64,000 nt of DNA, taken from assembly GCA_044222195.1 (NCBI GenBank), contig JBGANS010000017.1:1-64000 (forward strand), in the 5' to 3' direction. The notes under the pieces are model-generated. The model had not been told where the DNA came from, made no database searches, and was given only the letters and a program-made list of their open reading frames with translations. Positions 9,100 to 18,190 of the stretch are shown here, piece after piece. Position numbers and translations under genes: made by a program. The DNA comes from JAHBXE01 sp044222195. Lineage in GTDB: Bacteria; Planctomycetota; Phycisphaerae; Phycisphaerales; UBA1924. Position 1 is the stretch's first letter. The number at the start of each line of letters is the position of its first letter.

Positions 9100-9933
9100 T
9101 CAGCCCTTGCGACCGATGAACATCCCGAGCAGGCCCGGCAGCAGGACCACGCCGGCCGCGATGCCCAGCCACATCATGAAGCTGTCGCCGATCATCTTGA
9201 TGAGGCCGAAGTCGGCGGCGCCGGTCATGCCGAAGATCACGACGGAAAGCGTGAGGGCCAGCAGGGCGACCATGCCGAAGGCGATGCCGCCGGAGAAGCC
9301 GGACCAGCCACCGTCGACCTGTTCCGCGAGGACCATCATCCCGCCGCCGCCCGCGCCGGCCGCGGCGACTGCGACATCGCTTTCAGCGCCCGCGGGCTCG
9401 AAAAGGGCGCCGGCGTCGCCGCCGCTTTCTCCCTCGGTGACGGTCTCGCTCGCGGTGGAGCCTTCCTCGGCGCTGACTTCTTCGAGGAGGTCGCGGCCGA
9501 GGGAGGTGTCGTCGGCCTCACGGGTCAGGTCGAGCAGACCGGAGCCGGAACCCACGGTCTCAAGAGAGAGTTCGGTAGGAGCAGACTCGGTGACCTGCGT
9601 GACGGCGGAGGGATCTGCTTCGTCCGTCTGGTCGGCGTCGAAGATGCTGATGCCGGTTTGCTCTTTGGGGCTTTCGAGGTTCATGCCCGAGCCGGAGTCG
9701 GACGCGAGGCTGATGGCGCCGAGCTCGCCGCTTTCGGCGAGGGGGATTACGCCTGATTCATCGGAGCCGTGCTCACCCTGGGAGAGCAGGTTCACCTGAT
9801 CGACCTTGAACATCAGGCGATCACGGTCGCGGAACTCCTGGAGCTGACCGCTGGAGACCAGTTCCTTGACCTGCGTCTCGCTCATCTTGAGCTTGAGAGC
9901 GGCTTCTTCGAGCGTGTAGAAAATCTTGGCCAT
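9100..9933 (-). CDS. Membrane-tethered HTH (excisionase-like) protein
   Basis: Residues 1-50 form an excisionase/MerR-like helix-turn-helix unit (FYTLEEAALKLKMSETQVKELV, then FRDRDRLMFKVDQV). About 140 acidic, serine/glycine-rich residues without clear fold follow. The C-terminus has two or three membrane helices (about 205-235 and 245-272). This would be a DNA- or protein-binding head held at the membrane by a long flexible acidic linker. Such proteins occur in planctomycetes and are uncharacterised. A possible ribosome site (CGGAG) lies 7 bases upstream of the ATG. Whether the head truly binds DNA is an inference from the motif. Confidence 0.75.
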   Translation of the reverse strand: MAKIFYTLEEAALKLKMSETQVKELVSSGQLQEFRDRDRLMFKVDQVNLLSQGEHGSDESGVIPLAESGELGAISLASDSGSGMNLESPKEQTGISIFDADQTDEADPSAVTQVTESAPTELSLETVGSGSGLLDLTREADDTSLGRDLLEEVSAEEGSTASETVTEGESGGDAGALFEPAGAESDVAVAAAGAGGGGMMVLAEQVDGGWSGFSGGIAFGMVALLALTLSVVIFGMTGAADFGLIKMIGDSFMMWLGIAAGVVLLPGLLGMFIGRKG

Positions 9934-10137
9934 GATGCACTCCGACGGTCTTAGGACCGGCCCTTTGGTGTGAGCCCAATAAGGTACCTTGAAGCCCCAC
10001 CACGGGCAAGGTCGTCAAACCATACGCCTCCCAACCGGCGGAGGTTGCTCCGGAACGCGGGTGGTGGGCAAACCTCGACAACGCCGCGGCGTAATCCCGA
10101 TCAAGAAGGTGAGGAGCCGTCGCGGCCGCACCCCACC

Positions 10138-10821
10138 ATGAAACGCCTTTCGAGCAAATCCCTGGCCTTTCCGCTGACGTTGGCGATGCTGGCGGGGGTG
10201 GTGTTTTTCGGGCTGACGGCGTTCATGCGGCGGCTGGAGCGGCGGGCGATAGAGAACCCGGCCATCCGGGACCAGCTCGTCAACGGCCGGGTTCGGCCGC
10301 TCGCGGATGTTGCGCGAACGGTGGCCAGGCTGAACCTCGTGACGGCCGAGGTGGAGACATGCGTCGCGACGCGGGTGTCGCACGACAACTGGCGGGGGGC
10401 AGCGGTGGCCACGGTGGAGGCGCCGGTGGTCCTGCATTACGGGATAGATGTCTCTCAGGTGCGTTCGGACCACATCGAGTTCAGCCCTGCTGGAAACTCG
10501 TACATCATCAGGATTCCTCCGCCGCGGCGGATGGCGACGGAGGTCCTGGGCGGGCAGGAGACGGTGGATGTGCAGGTGGGGTGGGCGCGGCTGCGGTCTC
10601 GCGCCGGCGAGTACTACCTCGGGCTGGCGCGAAAGTCGCTGTACGACAGTGCCCGTGAACTTGCGCTCTCTCCGGAGGATGCCCGGACGGTTCGCGAGAC
10701 GAGCATTGCGCAGGTCGGTGAGGCTGTGCGCCGCTTCGTGGGTGATGATGCGTGGGTGAAGGTCGTGGTCGATGAGAGCCTCGGTTCGGTGCAAACCGCC
10801 AACTCGACGGAGGCGCCGTGA
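10138..10821 (+). CDS. DUF4230-like membrane-anchored protein
   Basis: This protein of about 227 residues has one N-terminal membrane helix (LAFPLTLAMLAGVVFFGLTAF) and an extracytoplasmic domain. The stretches VVLHYGIDVSQVRSDHIEF and IRIPPPR resemble DUF4230 proteins, whose function is unknown. The stop overlaps the GTG start of the next gene (GTGA), so the two are translationally coupled and probably act together. No ribosome site is evident before the ATG at 10138, but earlier in-frame codons give no better N-terminus. The family call is from memory of the motif. Confidence 0.65.
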   Translation: MKRLSSKSLAFPLTLAMLAGVVFFGLTAFMRRLERRAIENPAIRDQLVNGRVRPLADVARTVARLNLVTAEVETCVATRVSHDNWRGAAVATVEAPVVLHYGIDVSQVRSDHIEFSPAGNSYIIRIPPPRRMATEVLGGQETVDVQVGWARLRSRAGEYYLGLARKSLYDSARELALSPEDARTVRETSIAQVGEAVRRFVGDDAWVKVVVDESLGSVQTANSTEAP

Positions 10822-11942
10822 AGATCTGGAAGCTCCGGTGGAACGTGGCGCGGCTGTGCCTGGCGGCGATCCTGCTGTGGATCGTGGCATCGGACACCGA
10901 CGCGCGCCTGGCGAGACTGGCGTACTCGAGTTTGCCGGACTTCGACTACGCCTCGGAGGTAACGTTTCTGACGCAGTCGGGACGCCTTGGCGAAGCGGTG
11001 ATGGTGGCGGATGAAGGATTGCGGTCGCTCCCGGTCGGGAGCGCGGCGAGGGCGGAGGTTGAGAAGGCGCGTGCCGCGGCGGTCGAGCAGCAATCCAGCG
11101 TGGTCCGGCGAGTGAAAGAGGTCGGGCTCGGCGCCGTTTCGGGCAAAGGCGAGTCGATCGAATCGCTGATCGGCGCGATTGGCGCGGACTTCTTTGTGGT
11201 CGGCGACGTCCGCGACCTGGTGATTCAGTCGGGGCGGTATGTGCTTGATGGCGAGACGGATGAAGTGGTGCTGATCCTGTCAGGGGTCGGGCTGGCGACG
11301 ACGGTAGTACCGGAAGTGGATTGGGTGCCGGCGGTCTTGAAGGCGGCGAAGAAGGCCGGGTCGCTCACCAAGGGCCTGGCGCGGGAGATCGTGCAGCTGG
11401 CCAGGAAAGGCGGGGGCGAGGCGCTGGGGCCGCTGCTCAAGGATGTTCGCAAGATCGCCCAGAAGGCGTCGCCGGGCGGGGCGATGAGAGCGCTTCGGCA
11501 CGCGGACAGCGCGGATGAAGTCGCGACGCTCGCGAGGTTCGTCGAGAACGCTCCTTCGGGAGCGTTCGCGCTGCACGTGACCGGCAAGGAGGGCGCGGCC
11601 GTCGTCAAGGCCGGGGCGAAGGCCGAGGCTCGGGCGCTCAAGGCGGCGGCGACCGGCGCGGAGGATGCGGTCGTAATGGCGGCGCGCAAGGGGCAGGCGG
11701 GCTTGGCGTGGCTGCGGACGTCGGGTGTCCGCGCGATGACCCGCCCCCACTTCCTCGTTGGCGTTGGCAAGGCTCTGTGGAAGGGGAACGCACAGGCGGC
11801 GGCGGCGCGGATCGCGGCGATGATCGACCCACGGGCGCAGTGGCTGGTGCCCGCCCTTGGCACATGGGTCTTCGTTGAACTCGCCCTCCTGCTGAGGCGG
11901 CTCTGGCCGCGCCGGTCTCCGGCGCTCTTTGCCGCCGCTTAG
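10818..11942 (+). CDS. Hypothetical membrane protein coupled to the DUF4230-like gene
   Basis: This 374-residue protein starts with GTG inside the stop codon of the preceding gene. It has one N-terminal membrane helix (about 10-25) and one at the C-terminus (about 345-365). Between them lies a region with VGDVRDLVIQSGRYVLDGETD followed by a hydrophobic segment (about 150-175), then a long alanine/lysine/glycine-rich helical part. I do not recognise a named family. The GTGA overlap and shared membrane topology suggest it forms a complex with the DUF4230-like protein. The next gene begins 9 bases after its stop but has its own leaderless-type promoter. Confidence 0.7.
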   Translation: MKIWKLRWNVARLCLAAILLWIVASDTDARLARLAYSSLPDFDYASEVTFLTQSGRLGEAVMVADEGLRSLPVGSAARAEVEKARAAAVEQQSSVVRRVKEVGLGAVSGKGESIESLIGAIGADFFVVGDVRDLVIQSGRYVLDGETDEVVLILSGVGLATTVVPEVDWVPAVLKAAKKAGSLTKGLAREIVQLARKGGGEALGPLLKDVRKIAQKASPGGAMRALRHADSADEVATLARFVENAPSGAFALHVTGKEGAAVVKAGAKAEARALKAAATGAEDAVVMAARKGQAGLAWLRTSGVRAMTRPHFLVGVGKALWKGNAQAAAARIAAMIDPRAQWLVPALGTWVFVELALLLRRLWPRRSPALFAAA

Positions 11943-11945
11943 ACT
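11940..11945 (+). promoter_or_regulatory. -10 hexamer TAGACT, leaderless-type
   Basis: TAGACT overlaps the stop codon of the preceding gene and ends 6 bases before the ATG at 11952. Confidence 0.45.
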
Positions 11946-11951
11946 GCGCTC

Positions 11952-13241
11952 ATGACCCGCAAGGCCACACCTGCCGCGTCGCGTGCCGCGGCCATGGCGA
12001 TCGTGCGATCCCTCCGGAAGGCGGGGCACATCGCGTACTTCGCGGGTGGGTGCGTGCGGGATGAGCTGCTGGGGTTGTCGCCGACGGACTACGACGTGGC
12101 GACGGATGCGACGCCGGACCGGATCAAGGCGACGTTCAAGCGAACGAACGAGGTGGGCGAGGCGTTCGGGGTTGTGCTGGTGACGCCGACGCAGGCGGAG
12201 GGCGCACCTGAACCGGCGACGGTCGAGGTGGCGACGTTCCGTTCTGATGGGCCGTACACGGACCGCCGCCGGCCGGACGCCGTGACCTTCAGCGATCCAA
12301 AATCGGATGCGATGCGCCGAGACTTCACTGTGAACTCGCTGTTCCTCGATCCGCTGGCGGACCCTGAGGCGGGAAGCCGGGTTGCGGGCCGGGTCATCGA
12401 CTATGTCGGTGGTCGCGAGGACCTCGGCCGGAAGTTGATCCGGGCGGTCGGTGATGCGGAAGCAAGGCTCGCCGAGGACCATCTCCGGGCGCTCCGGGCC
12501 GTTCGACTGGCGGCGCGGCTGGGATTCGCGATCGATGCGGCGACCGCCGGCGCGATTACCCGACACGCCTCAGACCTTCACGGGGTGAGCCGCGAGCGCA
12601 TCGGGGAAGAGGTTCGGCGCATGCTGGCCCACTCGACTCGAGCGGAGGCAACGCGGCTGCTTGAGGCGCTCTCTCTGGATGCCCCTGTCCTGGACGAGCC
12701 GCACACCAGCAGTCGAACGCGCGTGCTGGCTCAGCTCTCGGAGGGACAGGGGAACGCGAGTTATCCGACGTGCCTGGCGGCGTGGGCGTGCGATCGGGGG
12801 CTGACGCTGACGGCGTCGAGCGTGGAGGCCATTGCCGGCCGGTGGCGGAGAGCGCTGTGCCTGAGCAACGAGGATCGGGCGGAGTTGGTGGCTGTCTTGG
12901 GGGCACTTTCGATACTGGAGACCAACTGGTCCTCCCTCGGAGTGGCGGCGCAGAAGCGGCTGGCGGGGGCTCATGGGGGGTTTGCAGGGGCGATGGCGGT
13001 GCTGCGCGGCCGGAACGGAGAGGGTGCGGCGAGTGTGCGGTCCCGGGTCGATGCGTTGTCCGCCACTCCGTCCGGGCTTTGTCCGGAACCGCTGGTGACG
13101 GGGGATGACCTGATTCGGGCCGGGATGAAACCGGGGCCGAAGTTCAAGAAAGTGCTGGATTCTGTGTACGATGCGCAGCTGGAGGATCGGGTAAAGACCG
13201 TTTCTGAGGCTCTGGAACTCGCCCGAACGATGGGCGTCTAA
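11952..13241 (+). CDS. cca: CCA-adding enzyme / poly(A) polymerase family nucleotidyltransferase
   Basis: This 429-residue class II nucleotidyltransferase has the signature GGCVRDELLG (about residues 32-41) and the catalytic aspartates in DYDVATD (D46, D48). The RRPDAVTFSDPKSDAMRRDFTVNSLF block and the RALRAVRLAARLGFAID helix follow. It should add or repair CCA at tRNA 3' ends. Some bacterial relatives are poly(A) polymerases, and sequence alone does not settle which this is. The C-terminal 150 residues diverge from the usual family, and no HD domain is visible. The leaderless-type promoter fixes the ATG at 11952. Confidence 0.88.
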   Translation: MTRKATPAASRAAAMAIVRSLRKAGHIAYFAGGCVRDELLGLSPTDYDVATDATPDRIKATFKRTNEVGEAFGVVLVTPTQAEGAPEPATVEVATFRSDGPYTDRRRPDAVTFSDPKSDAMRRDFTVNSLFLDPLADPEAGSRVAGRVIDYVGGREDLGRKLIRAVGDAEARLAEDHLRALRAVRLAARLGFAIDAATAGAITRHASDLHGVSRERIGEEVRRMLAHSTRAEATRLLEALSLDAPVLDEPHTSSRTRVLAQLSEGQGNASYPTCLAAWACDRGLTLTASSVEAIAGRWRRALCLSNEDRAELVAVLGALSILETNWSSLGVAAQKRLAGAHGGFAGAMAVLRGRNGEGAASVRSRVDALSATPSGLCPEPLVTGDDLIRAGMKPGPKFKKVLDSVYDAQLEDRVKTVSEALELARTMGV

Positions 13242-13391
13242 ACGGGATCGTCTCGGGACCGTGAGGGCCTTGCTCGCGGTGTAAACTCTGTTGTGGATGG
13301 TGACGGCGCCCGGAGCGGCTTTGGCCGCGGCAGGTTGGAGGGCGTCAGCGCGGAGCGCGGGTTCATGAACCTGATTTCAAAGGGTCACGCG

Positions 13392-14861
13392 ATGCAGACA
13401 CGTTTCCTGAATCGTCTATGCCGTGGAGCAGGCTTTGGTCTCCTGGCGCTTGTTGGCATGGGACCGTTGGTTCCCCTGACCGCCGGGGTGATGGCGACGC
13501 CATCGACCGCGGTGGCGCAGGAAGCCGCGGGCGACGATGTGATCGTGTTCACCAACGGCAAGAAGATCACCGGGAAGATCCTGGAAGAGACGGCGACGGC
13601 GGTGACGATCAAGTTCATGTCGGGGAACATCCCGGCGACGGTCACCTACCAGAAGTCCGAGTTGGTGTCGGTCACCCGCGGCACGGGGAAGGCGCCCGAG
13701 GCGGCCAAGCCCGCCGCCGGGGAGGCGCCCAAGTCCGAGATCAAGGCCTCGGCCACGACGGCTGATCCGAACGACCCGGGCAAGAAAAAGGTGTATGTCA
13801 TCGAGCTGACCGGCTGGTTCGGCGAGGACATCTCCGAAACGCCGATGCGCAACGCCGTGAAGGATGCGAAGAAGAACAACGCCGACTACCTGATCTTTGT
13901 GCTCGACAACGACTGGTCGCTCCGGCGCTTCGGCCGGCTCGACGACATCAAGGACGACCAGGGCCAGTTCGACCAGCTCTTCCGGGCCGAGAAGATGGCC
14001 CCGATCCTCAACGAAGAAATCCCGCGCGAGTGGGCCGTGCAGCCGACCGTCGTGTTCTGGGTCAAGAAGGCCATGGGCGGCGCGGCGTTCCTCCCGCTCA
14101 ACTGCAAGAACATTTACTTCCACAGCGAAGGCAAGATGGGCGGCATCGGCGGGCTGAACCGCATCTTCGGCAACATGGGCGATGAAGTGGTCCGCCAGAA
14201 GCAGTTCTCGCTCCGCATCGGGCACGCCGAGGGCATGGCGATCCAGGGCGGGTACGAATATCGCCTGATCAAGGCCATGTGCCTCGACCCGTATGTGCTT
14301 TCATACCGTCTGGAGGGCGGCAAGCCGGTGTATCTCGAGCGGATGCCCGAGAGCGCCGACGAGTTCCTGCTCACCGACGACGCCGACGAGCAGGCGGGCC
14401 ACGCCGACACGATCGACATCCTCGCTCGCGGCGAGGGCAACGACTGCCTGACGCTCAACGCCAAGCTCGCCCAGGAGCTCCAGGTGTCCAAGGGCACGGT
14501 GGACACGATGGACGACCTGATCTTCAAGCTCGGTATCGCCCGCAACAGCGAGATCGTCGCCGGCAATTCCAAGCGCATCACCAAGGGCTGGATCGACGGC
14601 CTTGAAGACGCCAAGCGCAAGCTCCGCAAGCTCTGGCAGGAGTTCCAGGATGTGCAGGTCGCCGATCCCGGCGAGTACCCGCAGCGGACCCAGGCCCGCA
14701 ACCGGCGGAAGAACATCTGCGAGGAGATGCAGGGAATCCTCAAGAAGTACGAGGAAGCCATCAACGCCCGCGCGGTTCCCTGCCCGGACTGGGCGACGCT
14801 GAACATCATCAAGGAACGGCTCAAGACCGAGCAGATGGCCGACAAGCCCGACCGCAAGTAA
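13392..14861 (+). CDS. Secreted ClpP/NfeD-fold protein, catalytic serine missing
   Basis: A signal peptide (about 40 residues, ending STAVAQ) is followed by a small beta domain (TNGKKITGKILEE...) and an alanine/proline linker. A ClpP-like fold then begins at VYVIELTGWFGEDIS. At the site where the downstream paralogue has ISAAAM this protein has MGGAAF, so the nucleophile serine is replaced by glycine. The glycine-rich INSGGG loop is also absent. It is therefore probably a non-catalytic partner. I chose 13392 because its leader, GGTCACGCG before ATGCAGA, resembles that of the paralogue at 14901. A TAAACT hexamer at 13282-13287 lies 5 bases before an in-frame GTG at 13293, which remains an alternative start. 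The two genes are 39 bases apart. Confidence 0.8.
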   Translation: MQTRFLNRLCRGAGFGLLALVGMGPLVPLTAGVMATPSTAVAQEAAGDDVIVFTNGKKITGKILEETATAVTIKFMSGNIPATVTYQKSELVSVTRGTGKAPEAAKPAAGEAPKSEIKASATTADPNDPGKKKVYVIELTGWFGEDISETPMRNAVKDAKKNNADYLIFVLDNDWSLRRFGRLDDIKDDQGQFDQLFRAEKMAPILNEEIPREWAVQPTVVFWVKKAMGGAAFLPLNCKNIYFHSEGKMGGIGGLNRIFGNMGDEVVRQKQFSLRIGHAEGMAIQGGYEYRLIKAMCLDPYVLSYRLEGGKPVYLERMPESADEFLLTDDADEQAGHADTIDILARGEGNDCLTLNAKLAQELQVSKGTVDTMDDLIFKLGIARNSEIVAGNSKRITKGWIDGLEDAKRKLRKLWQEFQDVQVADPGEYPQRTQARNRRKNICEEMQGILKKYEEAINARAVPCPDWATLNIIKERLKTEQMADKPDRK

Positions 14862-14900
14862 CACCGATCCTCTCGATACGCCTCACTGGAGATTCACGCG

Positions 14901-16238
14901 ATGCAGATTCACACCTCTCCGCTCCGCAGGCTGCTTGTGTGCCTGTCGCTGCTGTTGTCCGTGGCGTGGGCCGCGGCCCCGTCCCGGGCGGACACGCTCA
15001 AGCTCAAGGACGGCCGGACGCTTGACGGCACGGTCGCCCGCGAACAGGGCGGGTATGTCTGGTTCAAGTACAAGGTCGGCGGGATGGAGACGACGCAGAT
15101 GTTCTCTCCCGCCGAGATTTCGAAGCTGGAGAAGACGTCGAACACTCCGGCGACGCCAGCCCCGACCAAGGCGACTGAGCCCGCCAAGCCGGTTGACACG
15201 ACCAAGCCGGTTGACGCCAAGCCTGTCACCGAAAAGCCCGCGACCCCGGCGCCCCGCATCGTCGGGAACGCGCCCCGCGCGGCGATCATCACCCTCGGCG
15301 AGGGCGGCGAAAAGGACATGGTCGGCCTGTTCATGACGGCCGACGCGATCGAGCGGGCCATCCCGCTGCTGGAGAAGGAGAAAGTCGAGATCGTCGTTTT
15401 CCGGATCAACTCCGGCGGCGGCGCCCTGCTCGAGATCCAGAAGCTCTCGGACGTCATCGAGCTCAAGTACAAGCCCAAGTTCCGCGTGGTCGCGTGGATC
15501 GAGTCCGCGATTTCCGCCGCGGCGATGACGGCCCACTGCATTGAAGAAATCTACCTGATGCCCAAGGGCAACTACGGCGCCTGCACGGGCTGGAGCGGGC
15601 AACTGGTGGCGGTCAAGGGACGGCAGCTCGAAGAAGTGCTGTTCATGATGGAGAAGATCTCCGCCCGCGGCAAGCACGATCCCAAGATCATGCGGGCGAT
15701 GCAGATCATGGAGCCGCTCTCGTGCAACATCGACGAGAACGGCGATGTGCAGTGGTTCCAGAACGACAGCGGCACCTATATCGTCAACGAGAAGGAACGG
15801 ATCCTGACGTTCAACTCCGAGACGGCGCTCAAGTACAAGTTCTCCCGCGGCACGGCGGCGAGCATCGAGGAGCTCGGCAAGCTCATGGGCTACACGGAGC
15901 TGGTCTGGGTCGGCAAGCAGATCCCCGGCGTGCCGTACCCCGTGTGCGAGGCCGAGGAACTTCAGCGTTCGTTCCGCAACCGCACCTTCACGGATACAGA
16001 ACGGCTCCGCGAGTACTTTGACACCTACCAGACCAACGTGGGCGTGGCCCAGTCGCTGCCCCTTGAGGAGCGGGGCAAGTTCGTGGCCCGCGCCCGCACC
16101 GCCCTCGACAACATCAAGCGGATGGTCAAGAACAATCCGAACCTGGCCCTGTTCCAGTTCGGCATGCTCGAAGAGCAGTTCAAGGAATGGGTCGAGGAGC
16201 GCGAAGAGGAACTTCGGAAGCTGATGAAGCCCAAGTAA
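14901..16238 (+). CDS. Secreted ClpP/NfeD-like serine protease-fold protein
   Basis: This 445-residue paralogue of the preceding gene has a signal peptide (ending APSRA), the same small N-terminal domain (LKLKDGRTLDGTVARE) and a threonine/proline/lysine linker. The ClpP-like core keeps the oxyanion-type loop VFRINSGGGALLE and a candidate nucleophile serine in ESAISAAAMTAHC. This resembles membrane and periplasmic proteases of the NfeD/SppA group, which cut hydrophobic or short peptides. The C-terminus is helical and acidic. A GGAG site precedes the ATG. A strong terminator follows, so 13392-16238 looks like a two-gene unit in which an active and an inactive subunit may assemble; the pairing is an inference. 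Confidence 0.8.
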   Translation: MQIHTSPLRRLLVCLSLLLSVAWAAAPSRADTLKLKDGRTLDGTVAREQGGYVWFKYKVGGMETTQMFSPAEISKLEKTSNTPATPAPTKATEPAKPVDTTKPVDAKPVTEKPATPAPRIVGNAPRAAIITLGEGGEKDMVGLFMTADAIERAIPLLEKEKVEIVVFRINSGGGALLEIQKLSDVIELKYKPKFRVVAWIESAISAAAMTAHCIEEIYLMPKGNYGACTGWSGQLVAVKGRQLEEVLFMMEKISARGKHDPKIMRAMQIMEPLSCNIDENGDVQWFQNDSGTYIVNEKERILTFNSETALKYKFSRGTAASIEELGKLMGYTELVWVGKQIPGVPYPVCEAEELQRSFRNRTFTDTERLREYFDTYQTNVGVAQSLPLEERGKFVARARTALDNIKRMVKNNPNLALFQFGMLEEQFKEWVEEREEELRKLMKPK

Positions 16239-16268
16239 TCCCCGGCCCGTCGAGGCCCCAACTTTCAC

Positions 16269-16302
16269 CCGCCCCGTGAACGCACGGGGCGGCTTTGTTT
16301 TT
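16269..16302 (+). terminator. Intrinsic terminator of the ClpP-like pair
   Basis: A perfect 9-bp GC-rich stem (16269-16277 with 16284-16292), with a 6-base loop, is followed by CTTTGTTTTT. Confidence 0.9.
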
Positions 16303-16360
16303 GCCACCGTTGGGCCGCGATCCACTATCATCGGTCTGGCGGCATTGACCGGAGACACAC

Positions 16361-18103
16361 GTGCCCACTATCCCGACAGACTTCGTTCCCGCACGCATCA
16401 AGGGCGACGACTGGTCGCAGATCGAGCCCCTGCTCAAGAAACTGCTGGATCGGCCGGTCAACTCGGCCCGAGAGCTCGAGAAGTGGCTGGTGGACAGGTC
16501 GGAGTTGATGGCCTCGTGCGCCGAGAGCGAGAGCGACCTGTACATCGACATGACCTGCGACACCGAGAACAAGGCGGCGCAAGAGGCCTATGGCCGGTAC
16601 ATCGAGACGATCCCGCCTCTGCTCAAGCCCATGGTCTTCGCCCTCGACAAGCGACAGCGGGACCTGGAGAAGCAGCACCCGCTGCCGGGCACAAGGTACC
16701 GGGTGCTCTCTCGCGACACGGCGGCGGAGGTCGAGCTCTTTCGCGATGAGAACGTCCCGATCCAGACGGACCTCGAGAAACTCAGCCAGCAGTACCAGCA
16801 GATCATCGGCGCGATGAACGTGACCTACAAGGGAGAGGAGAAGACGCTGCCGATGATGTCCGCGTTCCAGGAATCGACCGACCGAGCGGTTCGCGAAGAG
16901 ACCTGGAGGCTGGTGTCGGAGCGGCGGCTCAGGGATGCGGACGCGATCGACGAGCTCTATGACGAGTCCATCGCGCTGCGGCACACGATGGCCCGCAACG
17001 CGGGGTTCGACACGTTCACGGGTTACGCGTTCAAGAGCAAGAAGCGGTTTGATTACACGCCGGCCGACTGCGTGAAGTTCCACGATGCGTGCGCATCGGC
17101 GGTCGTGCCCTTCATGAGGCGTCAGGATGAGAAACGCAAGAAGAAACTGGGCGTTGCAACGCTCCGGCCCTGGGACCTGGCCGTTGACCCCAACGGGCGC
17201 GCGCCGCTCAAGCCCTTCAAGGGCGGGGCGGAGCTGATCCGCAAGTCTCTGGACACCTTTGAGCGGCTCGACCCTTCGCTCGCGAAGATGCTCGCGAAGA
17301 TGGGCGATGGGTCGAACACCAAGGGCGCCGCCAACGGAGCGTGCCTGGACCTTGACAGCCGCAAAGGCAAGGCCCCCGGGGGGTACCAGGCGATGCGGGA
17401 CCGCCGGCGCGAGGCGTTTATCTTCATGAACGCCGCGGGACTGCACCGGGATGTTGAGACGATGGTGCACGAAGCGGGGCACGCGTTCCACTCGATGCTG
17501 TGCATCGATGAACCGCTTCTGCACTACCGCAGCCCACCGCTGGAGTTTGCCGAGGTCGCCAGCATGTCGATGGAGCTGCTGACGATGCCGCACTGGGGCG
17601 GGCCCAACGGGTTCTACCGGGATGAGACCGATCTCGGCCGGGCTCGGCGCCAGCAGATCGAGGGAAGTGTGGCCTTGCTGCCGTGGATCGCCACGATCGA
17701 CGCGTTCCAGCACTGGGTGTACGGCAATCCCAAGCACACGCGGGACCAGCGTGTCGCGCACTGGCTCACCCTGGATCAGCGGCTCGGGCACAGCGTGTCG
17801 TGGGAGGGGCTCGAGCCGATGCAGGCCCGGGCGTGGCAAAGGCAGTCGCACCTGTTCCTGCACCCGTTCTACTACATCGAGTACGGGATCGCGCAGCTCG
17901 GCGCCCTGCAGCTCTGGCTCCGGTCGCTCGAAGAGGGCGAGAAGGTCGCCATCGCGGCGTACAAGTCCGCGATGTCGCTCGGCGGGTCACGCCCGCTGCC
18001 GGAGCTGTTTGCGGCGGCTGGCCTCACGTTCGACTTTGGTGAGTCCATGGTCCGACGGCTGGTCGATCGTGTGGAACGCGAGCTCGAGAAGCTGCCCGAC
18101 TGA
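16361..18103 (+). CDS. pepF: M3-family oligoendopeptidase (PepF-like)
   Basis: This 580-residue cytoplasmic metallopeptidase has the zinc motif METMVHEAGHAFHS (HExxH) at about residue 371. The third ligand lies in PPLEFAEVASMSMELL about 25 residues later, as in M3 enzymes. No signal peptide is present. The M3B/PepF group cuts oligopeptides of roughly 7-17 residues, and the length fits. Translation starts at a GTG with GGAG about 8 bases upstream. The gene lies alone between a terminator and a long inverted repeat, so it is probably monocistronic. Confidence 0.9.
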   Translation: MPTIPTDFVPARIKGDDWSQIEPLLKKLLDRPVNSARELEKWLVDRSELMASCAESESDLYIDMTCDTENKAAQEAYGRYIETIPPLLKPMVFALDKRQRDLEKQHPLPGTRYRVLSRDTAAEVELFRDENVPIQTDLEKLSQQYQQIIGAMNVTYKGEEKTLPMMSAFQESTDRAVREETWRLVSERRLRDADAIDELYDESIALRHTMARNAGFDTFTGYAFKSKKRFDYTPADCVKFHDACASAVVPFMRRQDEKRKKKLGVATLRPWDLAVDPNGRAPLKPFKGGAELIRKSLDTFERLDPSLAKMLAKMGDGSNTKGAANGACLDLDSRKGKAPGGYQAMRDRRREAFIFMNAAGLHRDVETMVHEAGHAFHSMLCIDEPLLHYRSPPLEFAEVASMSMELLTMPHWGGPNGFYRDETDLGRARRQQIEGSVALLPWIATIDAFQHWVYGNPKHTRDQRVAHWLTLDQRLGHSVSWEGLEPMQARAWQRQSHLFLHPFYYIEYGIAQLGALQLWLRSLEEGEKVAIAAYKSAMSLGGSRPLPELFAAAGLTFDFGESMVRRLVDRVERELEKLPD

Positions 18104-18116
18104 GATCTGCCACAAA

Positions 18117-18170
18117 GAGACAAGGGGCGCCACGATGAACCCGGAGTTCGTCGCGACGCCCCTGTGTCTC
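18117..18170. terminator. 54-bp imperfect palindrome between convergent genes
   Basis: GAGACAAGGGGCG (18117-18129) pairs with 18157-18170 with one bulged G. After a 3x3 internal loop, CGATGAAC (18133-18140) pairs with GTTCGTCG (18146-18153) around a 5-base loop. The hairpin has 21 base pairs and lies between pepF and the dockerin gene. It probably ends both transcripts, though no T run is present. Confidence 0.6.
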
Positions 18171-18190
18171 GGTTGGGAAAGGCAGGATGG

